A stretch of 18,331 bases of DNA from an uncultured Porphyromonas sp. GTDB lineage: Bacteria; Bacteroidota; Bacteroidia; Bacteroidales; Porphyromonadaceae. The notes below the pieces were generated by a model. The model was not told the DNA's origin. It searched no databases and saw nothing but the letters and a program-made list of their open reading frames with translations. A program made the translations under genes and the position numbers. The stretch covers positions 1 to 18,331 of the forward strand of contig NZ_CAJZFJ010000045.1 in assembly GCF_915070105.1 (NCBI RefSeq), read 5' to 3'. Shown here one piece after another: positions 1 through 8,070 of this stretch (positions within the stretch are counted from its first letter, which is position 1; each line of letters starts with the position of its first letter).

Positions 1-158
1 ACACGTGGGTATACAGTTGTGTACACACGTGTATACTCATGCCTCCTCGGTAGGAGGTATTCGCTTGGCATATTTGTGCTGGTACGTAGATACTTCTATC
101 TTTGGTGTATGCTCCTTGACGACCTTGCCCTCGCACTATGGGTGATTTCATGCATCAG
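1..158 (-). repeat. Dispersed repeat copy A (18-bp palindrome-like array plus conserved flank), cut by window edge
   Basis: Positions 1-36 hold 1.8 units of an 18-bp motif: a partial unit at 1-14 (ACACGTGGGTATAC), a 4-bp spacer AGTT, and a complete unit GTGTACACACGTGTATAC at 19-36. Positions 37-158 are a conserved flank. The whole block aligns with the reverse complement of 11261-11444. Well-matched stretches are CGCTTGGCA (62-70), CTATCTT with GTGTATGCT shortly after (about 95-113), and GCCCTCGC (127-134). About two thirds of the ungapped flank at 37-70 matches. The element probably continues left of the window. The open frame at 19-204 lies inside the repeat and looks accidental. Identity of the element is unknown; its presence as a repeat is seen directly. 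Confidence 0.85.
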
Positions 159-297
159 CCCCGCAGTACAAATAGGGGAAGATAACCTCCTACACGTAGA
201 ATAAGATGAATGGTGGATGAGAGAGCTAGGTAAGGGATGAAAATAATAGGATACATAGGCTTACTCGGAGCCCTATGCGTAATCGCCCTAAAAAGTG

Positions 298-305
298 TAT
301 ATTTG
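298..305 (+). promoter_or_regulatory. Bacteroidetes -7 box (TATATTTG) for the lptF/G-like gene
   Basis: TATATTTG is an exact match to the TAnnTTTG -7 consensus known from Bacteroides. No good TTTG -33 box is seen about 20 bp upstream. Transcription would start near 312, downstream of the ATG at 275. This favours the GTG at 332 as the true start of the permease gene. Confidence 0.55.
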
Positions 306-331
306 CGACTATAAATTCGGAGACATTAGAC

Positions 332-2338
332 GTGTTCAAGATAGTAGATAGATACATACTGAAGACCTTCTTGCCGCTCTTTGCGATGAGCTTCTCGGTG
401 TGTTGGTTCATCGTGATCATGCAGTTCCTCTGGCGATATGTAGATGAGCTAGTAGGAAAGGGCTTGGGGGTCTTCGTCATGGCCAAGATTATCTTCTACG
501 CTGCACTCTCCTTTATCCCGATGTCTCTCCCTCTGGGTATCTTGTTAGCCTCCCTTATGACCTTTGGGAATCTAGGAGAGCGACTAGAGCTCCTCTCACT
601 GAAGGCATCAGGCATCCCCCTCTATCGGATCATGCGCCCCCTCTTCCTGCTCATTACAGCGATGGCTGTAGTGCTCTTCCAGTTTCAGAACGACTGGATG
701 ATCCAAGCACAGGTGCGTATGTGGACCCTCATCCTATCAGCCAAGTATGCTGCGCCAGAGATGGAGATCACAGAGGGGGTCTTCTATACAGGTATCCCAG
801 GCTACAGCTTGTATGCACGGCATAGGGACCCCTCGGGTAAGCTCCAGCAACTGATGGTCTATGATATGAGCCGAGGCTATCTGAACCCTCGTATCATACG
901 TGCCGACTCTGGTCGCCTAGTGATGGACAAGAGTAAGACCTTCCTTGTCCTCAAGCTGTATAATGGGGAGAGCTATGAAAACCTCCGTGCTCAGAGCTAT
1001 AATACCTCAAGTGAGCCTGTCCCCTATATGCTCCCCCGCTTCGAGTATAGTGAGACCTTTATCGCCCATGATGCCAATATTAACTATCAGGACGAGAAGC
1101 AACTCGGGGGGCTCTATGTATCTAAGAATCTATCCCAGCTCCGATACTCTATGGACTCTACAGCACGACTGATAGACAGTGCACGTGCTGTCATCACAGC
1201 AGGAGTAGATAGGGATCTACTCTCAGCTCACTACCAGACCTTTGCCTATAATACGAGTGACTCTGCGACCTTTGTGGAGCAACGCAGAGAGCTAGCCGAG
1301 CTCTCTCAACGACTTCAAGATACTAAGGGGACGGAGCATAGTGGAGATAGCCTGCTTACACTATCCTCAGCTTCTGATAGTCTACGTATCCTGCAGATCG
1401 CATCCTCTAATCTGGAGAGGGCAAAGAATCAAGCAAGCATCCTTAAGGATGAGGATGACAATACATTCTACTATTTCCGAACCTTTAGCCAGGAGTGGCA
1501 TCGTAAGTTTACAGCTTCTGTAGCCTGCCTGATTTTCTTCCTCATAGGAGCCCCCCTAGGTGCGATTGTCCGACGGGGTGGGATCGGGATGCCCGTGATC
1601 GTCTCCATCTTCTTCTTCGTCATCTACTATATGATCGAGTCGTTTGGCGACAATATGTTACGTAGTGGGTCGATCTCTGTATGGCTGGGCATGTGGTTAA
1701 GCAACTTAGTACTCCTGCCCGTGGGGCTTTTCCTTTCATTCAAGGCAAACCAAGATTCCTCAACGCTGAATGCCGAGGCCTATATAATCTTCTTCCGTAA
1801 GCTCGTTGGTTATCGAGGTGTGCGCAAGGTGGAATATCAAGAGGTAAGTATGGAGGAGGTGGACTATGCTGGTGAACTACGGGCGATGCATACCCCCATT
1901 GAGCGAGTGAAGAGCCTTCTTGCCTCTCCTCTATTCTCTCAGCCTGCTTGGCGTATTTGGAATAATGGGGAGAGACAGCATGAGTTGGCGCATCTGCGTG
2001 AGGAGGTCAATATGCTCGTAGAGCGACTACATCATTCTCCCGATAGGCTCTTGGTCTCGAAGCTTAATGACCTGCCCATATTGCCCAAGCACTTCTCTCC
2101 ACTGCTGCCCAAGCAAAGTAAGCATGGGCGTATAGCTGGGCTTATCCTTCCTTACTCGCTCCCAGTGACGCTTTACTTTAGCCGACTCAGGAAGCATCTA
2201 AGAGGAGACCTAGAGACGACACGGACAGTACTGCTAGCTCTAGAGGAACAACTTCGGCTCATCATCAAGCAGCAGGCTCAGCCTGATGACGGACAAGATG
2301 GAGCAGACAACATAAAGAACAAAGCAAATAAAGACTAA
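332..2338 (+). CDS. LptF/LptG (YjgP/YjgQ) family lipopolysaccharide export permease
   Basis: Inner-membrane permease of the family that, with LptB, extracts LPS from the inner membrane and feeds the Lpt bridge. Numbered from GTG 332 (668 aa), it opens with FKIVDRYILKTF, the typical family N-terminus. Three membrane segments follow (about 13-34, 47-77, 99-118), then a large periplasmic region (about 120-390). Three more segments follow (about 393-413, 419-437, 449-470), and a cytoplasmic tail of about 200 residues ends the protein. E. coli LptF and LptG are about 360 aa, so both the periplasmic part and the tail are enlarged. An ATG at 275 is in frame. GTG 332 is preferred because GGAG sits at 319-322 and the -7 box at 298-305 would place the transcript start after 275. 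LptF and LptG cannot be told apart here. Followed after 64 bp by ribBA, which has its own -7 box. Confidence 0.9.
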   Translation: MFKIVDRYILKTFLPLFAMSFSVCWFIVIMQFLWRYVDELVGKGLGVFVMAKIIFYAALSFIPMSLPLGILLASLMTFGNLGERLELLSLKASGIPLYRIMRPLFLLITAMAVVLFQFQNDWMIQAQVRMWTLILSAKYAAPEMEITEGVFYTGIPGYSLYARHRDPSGKLQQLMVYDMSRGYLNPRIIRADSGRLVMDKSKTFLVLKLYNGESYENLRAQSYNTSSEPVPYMLPRFEYSETFIAHDANINYQDEKQLGGLYVSKNLSQLRYSMDSTARLIDSARAVITAGVDRDLLSAHYQTFAYNTSDSATFVEQRRELAELSQRLQDTKGTEHSGDSLLTLSSASDSLRILQIASSNLERAKNQASILKDEDDNTFYYFRTFSQEWHRKFTASVACLIFFLIGAPLGAIVRRGGIGMPVIVSIFFFVIYYMIESFGDNMLRSGSISVWLGMWLSNLVLLPVGLFLSFKANQDSSTLNAEAYIIFFRKLVGYRGVRKVEYQEVSMEEVDYAGELRAMHTPIERVKSLLASPLFSQPAWRIWNNGERQHELAHLREEVNMLVERLHHSPDRLLVSKLNDLPILPKHFSPLLPKQSKHGRIAGLILPYSLPVTLYFSRLRKHLRGDLETTRTVLLALEEQLRLIIKQQAQPDDGQDGADNIKNKANKD

Positions 2339-2359
2339 TAATGATCTCCATCCCCGCAC

Positions 2360-2367
2360 TACCTTTG
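2360..2367 (+). promoter_or_regulatory. -7 box (TACCTTTG) upstream of ribBA
   Basis: TACCTTTG matches TAnnTTTG exactly and lies 36 bp before the ribBA start codon, giving an expected transcript start near 2374. It may drive ribBA, IMPDH, miaA and kdsA as one unit. No clear -33 TTTG is visible. Confidence 0.55.
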
Positions 2368-2402
2368 TGAGGTAGAGTAGGGAGGACAAAGAATATAGAG
2401 AT

Positions 2403-3620
2403 ATGAGTGAAATCAAGCTAAACACGATCGAGGAGGCTCTTGAGGACTTCCGCAACGGAGAGTTCGTCATCGTCGTAGATGATGAGGATCGTGAGAATGA
2501 AGGTGACTTCATCATCGCAGCAGAGAAGGTGACCCCAGAGAAGATCAACTTCATGATGCGCTATGGTAGAGGTGTCCTCTGTGCTCCCATCACCGAGGAT
2601 CGAGCCAAGGAGCTCGAGCTGGAGATGCAGGTGCCGAATAATACCTCCGTGCATGAGACCCCCTTCACGGTGACCGTTGATCGTCTCGGTAATGGCTGTA
2701 CAACAGGGGTCTCTATGTATGACCGTTGTCAGACGATACTGGCACTAGCAGATCCCAAGACGACTCCAGGGGATCTCGGCCGTCCAGGACATATTTGCCC
2801 ACTTCGTGCTCGCAACAAAGGGGTGCTCCGTCGTGCAGGACATACCGAGGCTGCAGTAGACCTAGCTCGTCTCTCAGGGCTGCAGCCCGCTGCCGCACTC
2901 ATTGAAATCATCAACGAGGATGGTACGATGGCTCGACTGCCCCAGCTGTGGGAGGTCGCCCAGCACTTCGGGCTGAAGATCATCACGATCAAGGATCTTA
3001 TCGCCTATCGCCTACGCTCAGAGAGTATCGTAGAGCGAGGAGAGGAAGTAATGATGCCTACACAATGGGGGCAGTTCCGCCTCATTCCCTTTAAGCAGAA
3101 GAGTAATGGCCTAGAGCATGTCGTTCTCTTCAAGGGGGATATCTCTGATGGTAATCCCGTACTCGTACGTGTCCATTCAAGCTGTGCTACAGGAGACATC
3201 TTTGGCTCCATGCGCTGTGAGTGTGGCGAACAGCTACACCGATCGATGGAACTCATCGAGCAGGAGGGACGTGGTCTCATCGTCTACCTCAATCAAGAGG
3301 GCCGTGGTATCGGTCTAATGGAGAAGATCAAGGCCTACAAGCTACAAGAGGAAGGGCTAGATACAGTAGAGGCTAATCTCCACCTCGGGCATATGGCCGA
3401 CGAACGAGACTATGGTGTAGGGGCACAGATCCTGCAGCAGCTCGGTGTACAGCAGATGCGTCTCATGTCGAATAATCCCATCAAGCGTGTTGGCCTAGAG
3501 GGCTATGGTCTAGAGGTCGTAGAGACGATTCCCCTAGAGATCCAGCCCAACGAGTATAATGCCTTCTATATGCAAACTAAGAAGGAGCGCATGGGGCATA
3601 TCCTACATAACGTCAAGTAA
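2403..3620 (+). CDS. ribBA: Bifunctional 3,4-dihydroxy-2-butanone-4-phosphate synthase / GTP cyclohydrolase II
   Basis: Catalyses both entry steps of riboflavin synthesis: ribulose-5-phosphate to dihydroxybutanone phosphate, and GTP to the pyrimidine precursor. The N-terminal RibB domain (about 1-205) shows DDEDRENEGD (26-35), GCTTGVSMYDR (98-108) and RPGHICPLRA (127-136). The C-terminal RibA domain (about 210-405) shows the zinc-ligand cysteines C261, C272 and C274 in SSCATGDIFGSMRCECGEQL, followed by NQEGRGIGL (297-305) and the SNNPIKR motif near 356-362. At 405 aa it has the normal length of a fused enzyme, and both catalytic halves look intact. The IMPDH start codon follows the stop by 28 bp, so cotranscription is likely. 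Confidence 0.97.
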   Translation: MSEIKLNTIEEALEDFRNGEFVIVVDDEDRENEGDFIIAAEKVTPEKINFMMRYGRGVLCAPITEDRAKELELEMQVPNNTSVHETPFTVTVDRLGNGCTTGVSMYDRCQTILALADPKTTPGDLGRPGHICPLRARNKGVLRRAGHTEAAVDLARLSGLQPAAALIEIINEDGTMARLPQLWEVAQHFGLKIITIKDLIAYRLRSESIVERGEEVMMPTQWGQFRLIPFKQKSNGLEHVVLFKGDISDGNPVLVRVHSSCATGDIFGSMRCECGEQLHRSMELIEQEGRGLIVYLNQEGRGIGLMEKIKAYKLQEEGLDTVEANLHLGHMADERDYGVGAQILQQLGVQQMRLMSNNPIKRVGLEGYGLEVVETIPLEIQPNEYNAFYMQTKKERMGHILHNVK

Positions 3621-3648
3621 TCATTCACTCGATTATCTATATAAGATC

Positions 3649-5145
3649 ATGGCAATCTTCGTCAATGAAGTGTCTCGTACCTTCGGTGAGTACCTCCTCA
3701 TCCCAGGGCTTACGACACGTGCATGTACTCCACAGAACGTCACCCTGACTACACCGCTGGTTCGTTTCTCACGGGGACAGCAGTCTCGGATCAAACTCAA
3801 TATACCCTTCGTCTCGGCTATCATGCAGTCTGTCTCTAACGACACTCTAGCTATCGAGCTGGCTCGTAATGGCGGACTATCGTTCATCTTCGGGTCACAG
3901 CCCATCGCAGAGCAAGCCGAGATGGTACGAAGAGTAAAGAAGTTCAAGGCAGGCTTTGTCTCTAGCGACTCTAATATTCGCCCTGATGCTACTCTAAAGG
4001 ATGTCTTAGCCCTACGCCTGCGCACTGGGCATTCGACGATAGGAGTTACTGAGGATGGCTCACCCAATGGTCGCCTGCTAGGGATCGTCACCAGCCGAGA
4101 CTATCGCATAGGTACGACTCCCGAGGATGCCCCAGTGAGAGACTTTATGACCCCATTTGAGAAGCTTAAGGTGGGACGTCTTGGCATCACGCTTAAGGAA
4201 GCGAACAGCATCATTTGGGAGCACAAGCTGAATACCTTACCTATCATCGACGATGAGGATCGACTAGTCTACTTGGTCTTCCGTAAGGACTATGATGCCC
4301 ATAAGGAGAACCCAGTCGAGCTATCCAATAAGGCTACGAAGGAGCTCCTCGTAGGTGCAGGGATCAATACCCGTGACTTCAAGGAGCGTGTACCTGCATT
4401 GGTAGAAGCGGGGGCAGATGTCCTCTGTATAGACTCCTCTGATGGCTACTCCGAATGGCAGTATGATACACTTCGCTGGATCAAGGATACCTACGGTGAT
4501 AAGGTGCTCGTAGGGGCTGGTAATGTCGTAGACGAAGAGGGCTTCCGTTACTTAGCTGATGCAGGTGCCGACTTTGTCAAGGTCGGTATCGGTGGAGGCT
4601 CCATCTGTATCACTCGTGAGCAAAAGGGTATTGGTCGTGGTCAGGCGACAGCTATTATAGATGTCGCTCAGGCTCGTGATCGCTATTATGAGGAGCATGG
4701 TGTCTATGTCCCCATCTGCAGTGATGGTGGTCTGGTACACGACTATCACATGACTCTTGCCATAGCTATGGGGGCTGACTTCCTGATGATGGGACGCTAC
4801 TTTGCCCGTTTCGATGAGTCTCCTACACGTAAGCTGAAGATCGGTAATAATATCGTCAAGGAATACTGGGGAGAAGGCTCTAATAGAGCACAGAACTGGC
4901 AACGCTACGATAGTGGAGGTGGCGATGGCCTAAAGTTCGAAGAAGGAGTAGATAGCTATGTCCCCTACGCAGGTAAGCTCAAGGACAACCTTGATATTAC
5001 CCTAGGCAAGATGAAGGCGACGATGTGTAGCTGCGGTGCGATCACAATCGAGGAACTCCAGCGTACCGCCAAGATCACACTCGTCTCAAGCACCTCAATA
5101 GTAGAGGGGGGGGCGCATGATGTGATCCTCAAGGATCGAGGATGA
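3649..5145 (+). CDS. guaB: Inosine-5'-monophosphate dehydrogenase, divergent (Tritrichomonas-like) class
   Basis: Oxidises IMP to XMP with NAD+, the committed step to guanine nucleotides. The 498-aa product begins MAIFVNEVSRTFGEYLLIPG. A TIM barrel is interrupted by a CBS-pair region at about 112-218. The catalytic loop reads GIGGGSICITREQKGIGRGQ with Cys320, where ordinary bacterial enzymes have GPGSICTTR. The flap has the Arg-Tyr pair R419-Y420 in NWQRY, and the C-terminus has SIVEGGAHDVILKDR. These traits match, from memory, the T. foetus enzyme (catalytic Cys319, about 503 aa). The frame is open upstream to 3559, but that part overlaps ribBA and lacks family sequence, so ATG 3649 is chosen. 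Its stop overlaps the miaA start by 4 bp (ATGA), indicating translational coupling. Confidence 0.95.
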   Translation: MAIFVNEVSRTFGEYLLIPGLTTRACTPQNVTLTTPLVRFSRGQQSRIKLNIPFVSAIMQSVSNDTLAIELARNGGLSFIFGSQPIAEQAEMVRRVKKFKAGFVSSDSNIRPDATLKDVLALRLRTGHSTIGVTEDGSPNGRLLGIVTSRDYRIGTTPEDAPVRDFMTPFEKLKVGRLGITLKEANSIIWEHKLNTLPIIDDEDRLVYLVFRKDYDAHKENPVELSNKATKELLVGAGINTRDFKERVPALVEAGADVLCIDSSDGYSEWQYDTLRWIKDTYGDKVLVGAGNVVDEEGFRYLADAGADFVKVGIGGGSICITREQKGIGRGQATAIIDVAQARDRYYEEHGVYVPICSDGGLVHDYHMTLAIAMGADFLMMGRYFARFDESPTRKLKIGNNIVKEYWGEGSNRAQNWQRYDSGGGDGLKFEEGVDSYVPYAGKLKDNLDITLGKMKATMCSCGAITIEELQRTAKITLVSSTSIVEGGAHDVILKDRG

Positions 5146-6080
5146 TCACACTCCTCGGTCCGACAGCCTCGGGCAAGACTTCTCTCGCAGTCCATCTAGC
5201 CTATGAATTGGGAGGAGAGATTCTCAGTGCAGACTCTCGCCAGCTCTATAAGGGGATGGACATCGGCACAGGGAAGGATCTTGATGAGTATATCCTCCAT
5301 GGACGGAGGATTCCATATCACCTGATCGACCTAGTGCCTGCGGGGGAGCGTTACAGTCTCTTTGCGTGGCAGAGAGCCTTCCACCGAGCCTATGAAGACT
5401 TGGTAGGAAGGGGGATTCGCTACCCAATCCTTTGTGGCGGAACGGGACTGTATGCAGAGGCTGTCCTACGAGGATATCATTTACCTGATGTTCCCCCCAA
5501 CCCTTCCTTGAGAGAGGAGCTACGAGGGGAGCCTCTTGATGAGCTGCGAGTGCGCCTCTCTAGCTATGGGCCTCTCCACAACACGACAGACCTAGACTCT
5601 GCTCAGCGTGCTATCCGAGCGATCGAGATAGCCGAGTACATAAGAGAGCAAAAGGCCTCTAGTATCGACCACACTGAGTATCCTCCTATAGATAGCCTTA
5701 TCCTGTGCCTAGACCTCCCTCGTGAGGAGCGTCGCTCTCGTATTACTTTACGTTTAAGGGAGCGACTAGAGCATCAGGATATGATCGGGGAAGTGAAGGA
5801 GCTACTCGCCTCAGGTATACCAGCCGAGGATCTGATCTACTATGGTCTGGAGTATAAGTTTGTCACACGTTACCTCCTCGGGGAGCTAAGCTATGATGAG
5901 ATGTTTGTCTCCTTGGAGACGGCCATCCATCAGTTTGCTAAGAGGCAGATGACTTGGTTCCGAGGAATGGAGCGGCGAGGGTTTACCCTCCACTATATAG
6001 ATGCTTTGCTCCCGATGCAGGATAAGGTAGAGATCGCTCTACAGCTACTCCATAGTTGGGAAACAGATAATCAAAGATAA
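5142..6080 (+). CDS. miaA: tRNA dimethylallyltransferase
   Basis: Transfers a dimethylallyl group to A37 of tRNAs that read codons beginning with U. The P-loop GPTASGKT is at residues 6-13, the SADSRQLYKGMDIGTGK block at about 29-45, the GGTGLY motif at 99-104, and DSAQRAIRAIEIAEY follows in the middle domain. The C-terminal part ends in AKRQMTWFRGMERR, the usual family motif. At 312 aa it is the normal length. It reads GTGKDLDEY where the commonest bacterial form has GTAK; as I recall, many Bacteroidales carry two miaA paralogues and this resembles the GTGKD type. It starts inside the IMPDH stop codon, and kdsA begins 2 bp after its own stop. Confidence 0.93.
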   Translation: MITLLGPTASGKTSLAVHLAYELGGEILSADSRQLYKGMDIGTGKDLDEYILHGRRIPYHLIDLVPAGERYSLFAWQRAFHRAYEDLVGRGIRYPILCGGTGLYAEAVLRGYHLPDVPPNPSLREELRGEPLDELRVRLSSYGPLHNTTDLDSAQRAIRAIEIAEYIREQKASSIDHTEYPPIDSLILCLDLPREERRSRITLRLRERLEHQDMIGEVKELLASGIPAEDLIYYGLEYKFVTRYLLGELSYDEMFVSLETAIHQFAKRQMTWFRGMERRGFTLHYIDALLPMQDKVEIALQLLHSWETDNQR

Positions 6081-6082
6081 GT

Positions 6083-6883
6083 ATGATCACATATAAAGAC
6101 CTGACCCAAGGGCCTAACTTCTTCCTCATGGCCGGTCCCTGTGCCATAGAGGATGAAGATACGCCACTCTTCATCGCAGAGCGTATCGTCGAGATTACTT
6201 CCCGACTGAATATACCTTACATATTCAAGGGATCGTACCGCAAGGCTAATCGCTCTCGGGTAGATAGCTTCACCGGCATAGGCGATGAGAAGGCTCTGCG
6301 TATCCTACGTCGGGTACGTGAAGCTTTTGATATCCCCGTAGTCACGGATATACATGAGACCCAAGAGGCTGAGATCGCAGCACAGTATGTGGATGTCCTG
6401 CAGATACCAGCCTTCCTATGTCGGCAGACAGACCTCATCGCAGCTGCAGCTCGTACAGGGAAGATTGTGAATATAAAGAAGGGGCAGTTCCTATCAGCCT
6501 CGGGTATGGAGCATGCGGCACATAAGGTCACGGAGTGTGGCAATGACCAAGTGATCCTCACCGAGCGAGGCAATAGCTTTGGCTACTCGGATCTTGTCGT
6601 GGACTTTACCAATATCCCTGCTATGCGAGCCACAGGCTTCCCAACAGTAATGGATGTGACGCACTCCCTGCAGCGCCCTAACCAGTCCTGCGGTGTCACG
6701 GGAGGGAAGCCTGCACTGATCGAGACCATAGCCAAGGCGGCTGTGGCAGTAGGTGCTGATGGCCTCTTCTTCGAGACACACCCCAACCCCTCCGAAGCCA
6801 AGAGTGATGGGGCGAATATGCTCCCTCTGGATCTATTCGAGGGTCTACTAGAGCGTCTAGTCCGACTTAGGGCTGCATTGTAG
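6083..6883 (+). CDS. kdsA: 3-deoxy-8-phosphooctulonate synthase (KDO-8-phosphate synthase), metal-dependent class
   Basis: Condenses phosphoenolpyruvate with arabinose-5-phosphate to make KDO-8-phosphate for lipopolysaccharide inner core. The 266-aa protein has AGPCAIED (17-24), FKGSYRKANRSR (48-59), DVTHSLQRPNQSCG (191-204) and FFETHPNP (229-236). Candidate metal ligands are C20, H194, E231 and D242. The cysteine at 20 marks the metal-dependent class, as in Aquifex aeolicus; the E. coli metal-independent enzyme has Asn there. The start is only 2 bp after miaA, so the gene is the last of the ribBA cluster. Its link with the LptF/G-like permease at the start of the block is functional, since both serve LPS. 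Confidence 0.96.
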   Translation: MITYKDLTQGPNFFLMAGPCAIEDEDTPLFIAERIVEITSRLNIPYIFKGSYRKANRSRVDSFTGIGDEKALRILRRVREAFDIPVVTDIHETQEAEIAAQYVDVLQIPAFLCRQTDLIAAAARTGKIVNIKKGQFLSASGMEHAAHKVTECGNDQVILTERGNSFGYSDLVVDFTNIPAMRATGFPTVMDVTHSLQRPNQSCGVTGGKPALIETIAKAAVAVGADGLFFETHPNPSEAKSDGANMLPLDLFEGLLERLVRLRAAL

Positions 6884-6900
6884 TAAGATATGTTATTGAC

Positions 6901-6936
6901 CAAGGAGTCTCCAGGAGAGCTTTTGCTCTCTCCTTG
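6901..6936 (+). terminator. Bulged hairpin after kdsA
   Basis: CAAGGAG (6901-6907) pairs with CTCCTTG (6930-6936). Inside it GAGAGC (6915-6920) pairs with GCTCTC (6925-6930) around a TTTT loop, leaving a 7-nt bulge on the left; the two stems share one base. It lies 17 bp after the kdsA stop. No U-run follows, so function as an intrinsic terminator is uncertain. Confidence 0.35.
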
Positions 6937-7080
6937 CAGCCTGCTTTGTGCTTTGCATCCTAGTCTTGCACTGTTAGGTTGGGGGCTCTCTGGTCTCATT
7001 CATCGCTTGCCTCGCTTCACTTCGGAGAGGGATAGCACGACCTTCACGCCCTTTACCCATACCAAATAGTAAATGCGCAA

Positions 7081-7986
7081 ATGAAAACTAAGCATGTCCT
7101 CATAGCTGCCATCGCAGTCATCATTGCTCTAGTTGTAGGCTTCTTCTTTATCCTACGCAATGAGCGTGCGGAGCTACAGCAAGAGAAAGAAGTCCTCGTC
7201 AATCAGCAGAAGGAAATCATGGAGGAGGAGCTCACCAAGCTCGCTGCCGAGTACGATATCCAATATAAGAAACTTTCAGAGGGGCAGGGGGAACAGAAGT
7301 TCTCCCTCGCAACAGATTCCCTGATTAGTCAGATCCTAGCAGAGCGTGCTAAGGTGGAGCAGCTTCAGAAGGAGCTCAAGACCAGCAAGGCAACTAGTGC
7401 GAAGCGTATCGATCAGCTGAGTCGTGAGGTGACTACTCTGCGTAACGTCCTTCGGACCTATGTTGTGCAAATAGATTCACTCCAAGTTGCAAATGAGCGA
7501 CTGAGAGCTGAGAATACCGAGGTCAAGGCCAACTATGAGCGTGTAACCTCTCAGGCGCAACAACTCTCTTCCGAAAAAGCACATCTTACTGATCGAGTGA
7601 AGCTCGCCGCCAAGCTTGATGCTACTGCTATCAGTATCACTCCTGTCGATAAGCGAGGCAAGCCGACCAAGAACCTATCCAAGATCACCAACCTACAGAT
7701 TCGCTTCACCGTAGCCAAGAATGTCACAGCCGAAGTAGGCGAGAAGACCTTCTACTGTCGCATCATGCAGCCCAATGATGAGCTCCTTACCAAGGCTGGG
7801 GGGGGGACCTTCGCCTTTGAGGGGAAGCAAATACCTTACTCCATACGTCGTATGATCGAGTACAACGGGGAGGAGACTCAGCTCTCTATGTACTGGCCTG
7901 TCGAGGAGAGTCTGCAGCATGGTACTTATAGTCTAAGGATCTTCGCCGACGGTAATCTCATCGGATCAGCTACCTTCTCTCTCTAA
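7081..7986 (+). CDS. Membrane-anchored coiled-coil protein of unknown function
   Basis: I do not recognise this 301-aa protein. A short basic N-terminus is followed by one membrane segment (about 6-25, VLIAAIAVIIALVVGFFFIL). Residues about 27-175 are rich in E, K, Q and L with heptad-like spacing, including runs such as ERLRAENTEVKANYERV, and are likely a long coiled coil. Residues about 180-301 form a compact beta-rich region ending GTYSLRIFADGNLIGSATF, which resembles an Ig-like fold by pattern only. The likely topology is a single N-terminal anchor with the rest in the periplasm. The upstream gap (6884-7080) shows no clear -7 box. A 3-codon ORF at 7073 (ATGCGCAAATGA) overlaps the start codon. 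It is followed by manC after 84 bp. Confidence 0.8.
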   Translation: MKTKHVLIAAIAVIIALVVGFFFILRNERAELQQEKEVLVNQQKEIMEEELTKLAAEYDIQYKKLSEGQGEQKFSLATDSLISQILAERAKVEQLQKELKTSKATSAKRIDQLSREVTTLRNVLRTYVVQIDSLQVANERLRAENTEVKANYERVTSQAQQLSSEKAHLTDRVKLAAKLDATAISITPVDKRGKPTKNLSKITNLQIRFTVAKNVTAEVGEKTFYCRIMQPNDELLTKAGGGTFAFEGKQIPYSIRRMIEYNGEETQLSMYWPVEESLQHGTYSLRIFADGNLIGSATFSL

Positions 7987-8022
7987 GCGAAGGTAGTAGT
8001 AGGAAGATGATAGTATATTCGC

Positions 8023-8030
8023 TACTTTTG
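8023..8030 (+). promoter_or_regulatory. -7 box (TACTTTTG) upstream of the mannose-1-phosphate guanylyltransferase
   Basis: TACTTTTG matches TAnnTTTG exactly and lies 40 bp before the start codon at 8071, giving an expected transcript start near 8037. No -33 TTTG is visible at the usual spacing. Confidence 0.55.
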
Positions 8031-8070
8031 TAGCATAACTCGTATCCATAGATAGTTAAATGATATAACT

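Noticed and set aside
275..331. ATG 275 as start of the LptF/G-like gene
   Set aside because: The -7 box at 298-305 lies downstream of it, and the family N-terminus begins at GTG 332; not fully excluded.
3559..3648. Upstream extension of IMP dehydrogenase
   Set aside because: It overlaps ribBA and does not resemble the enzyme's N-terminus; ATG 3649 matches the family.
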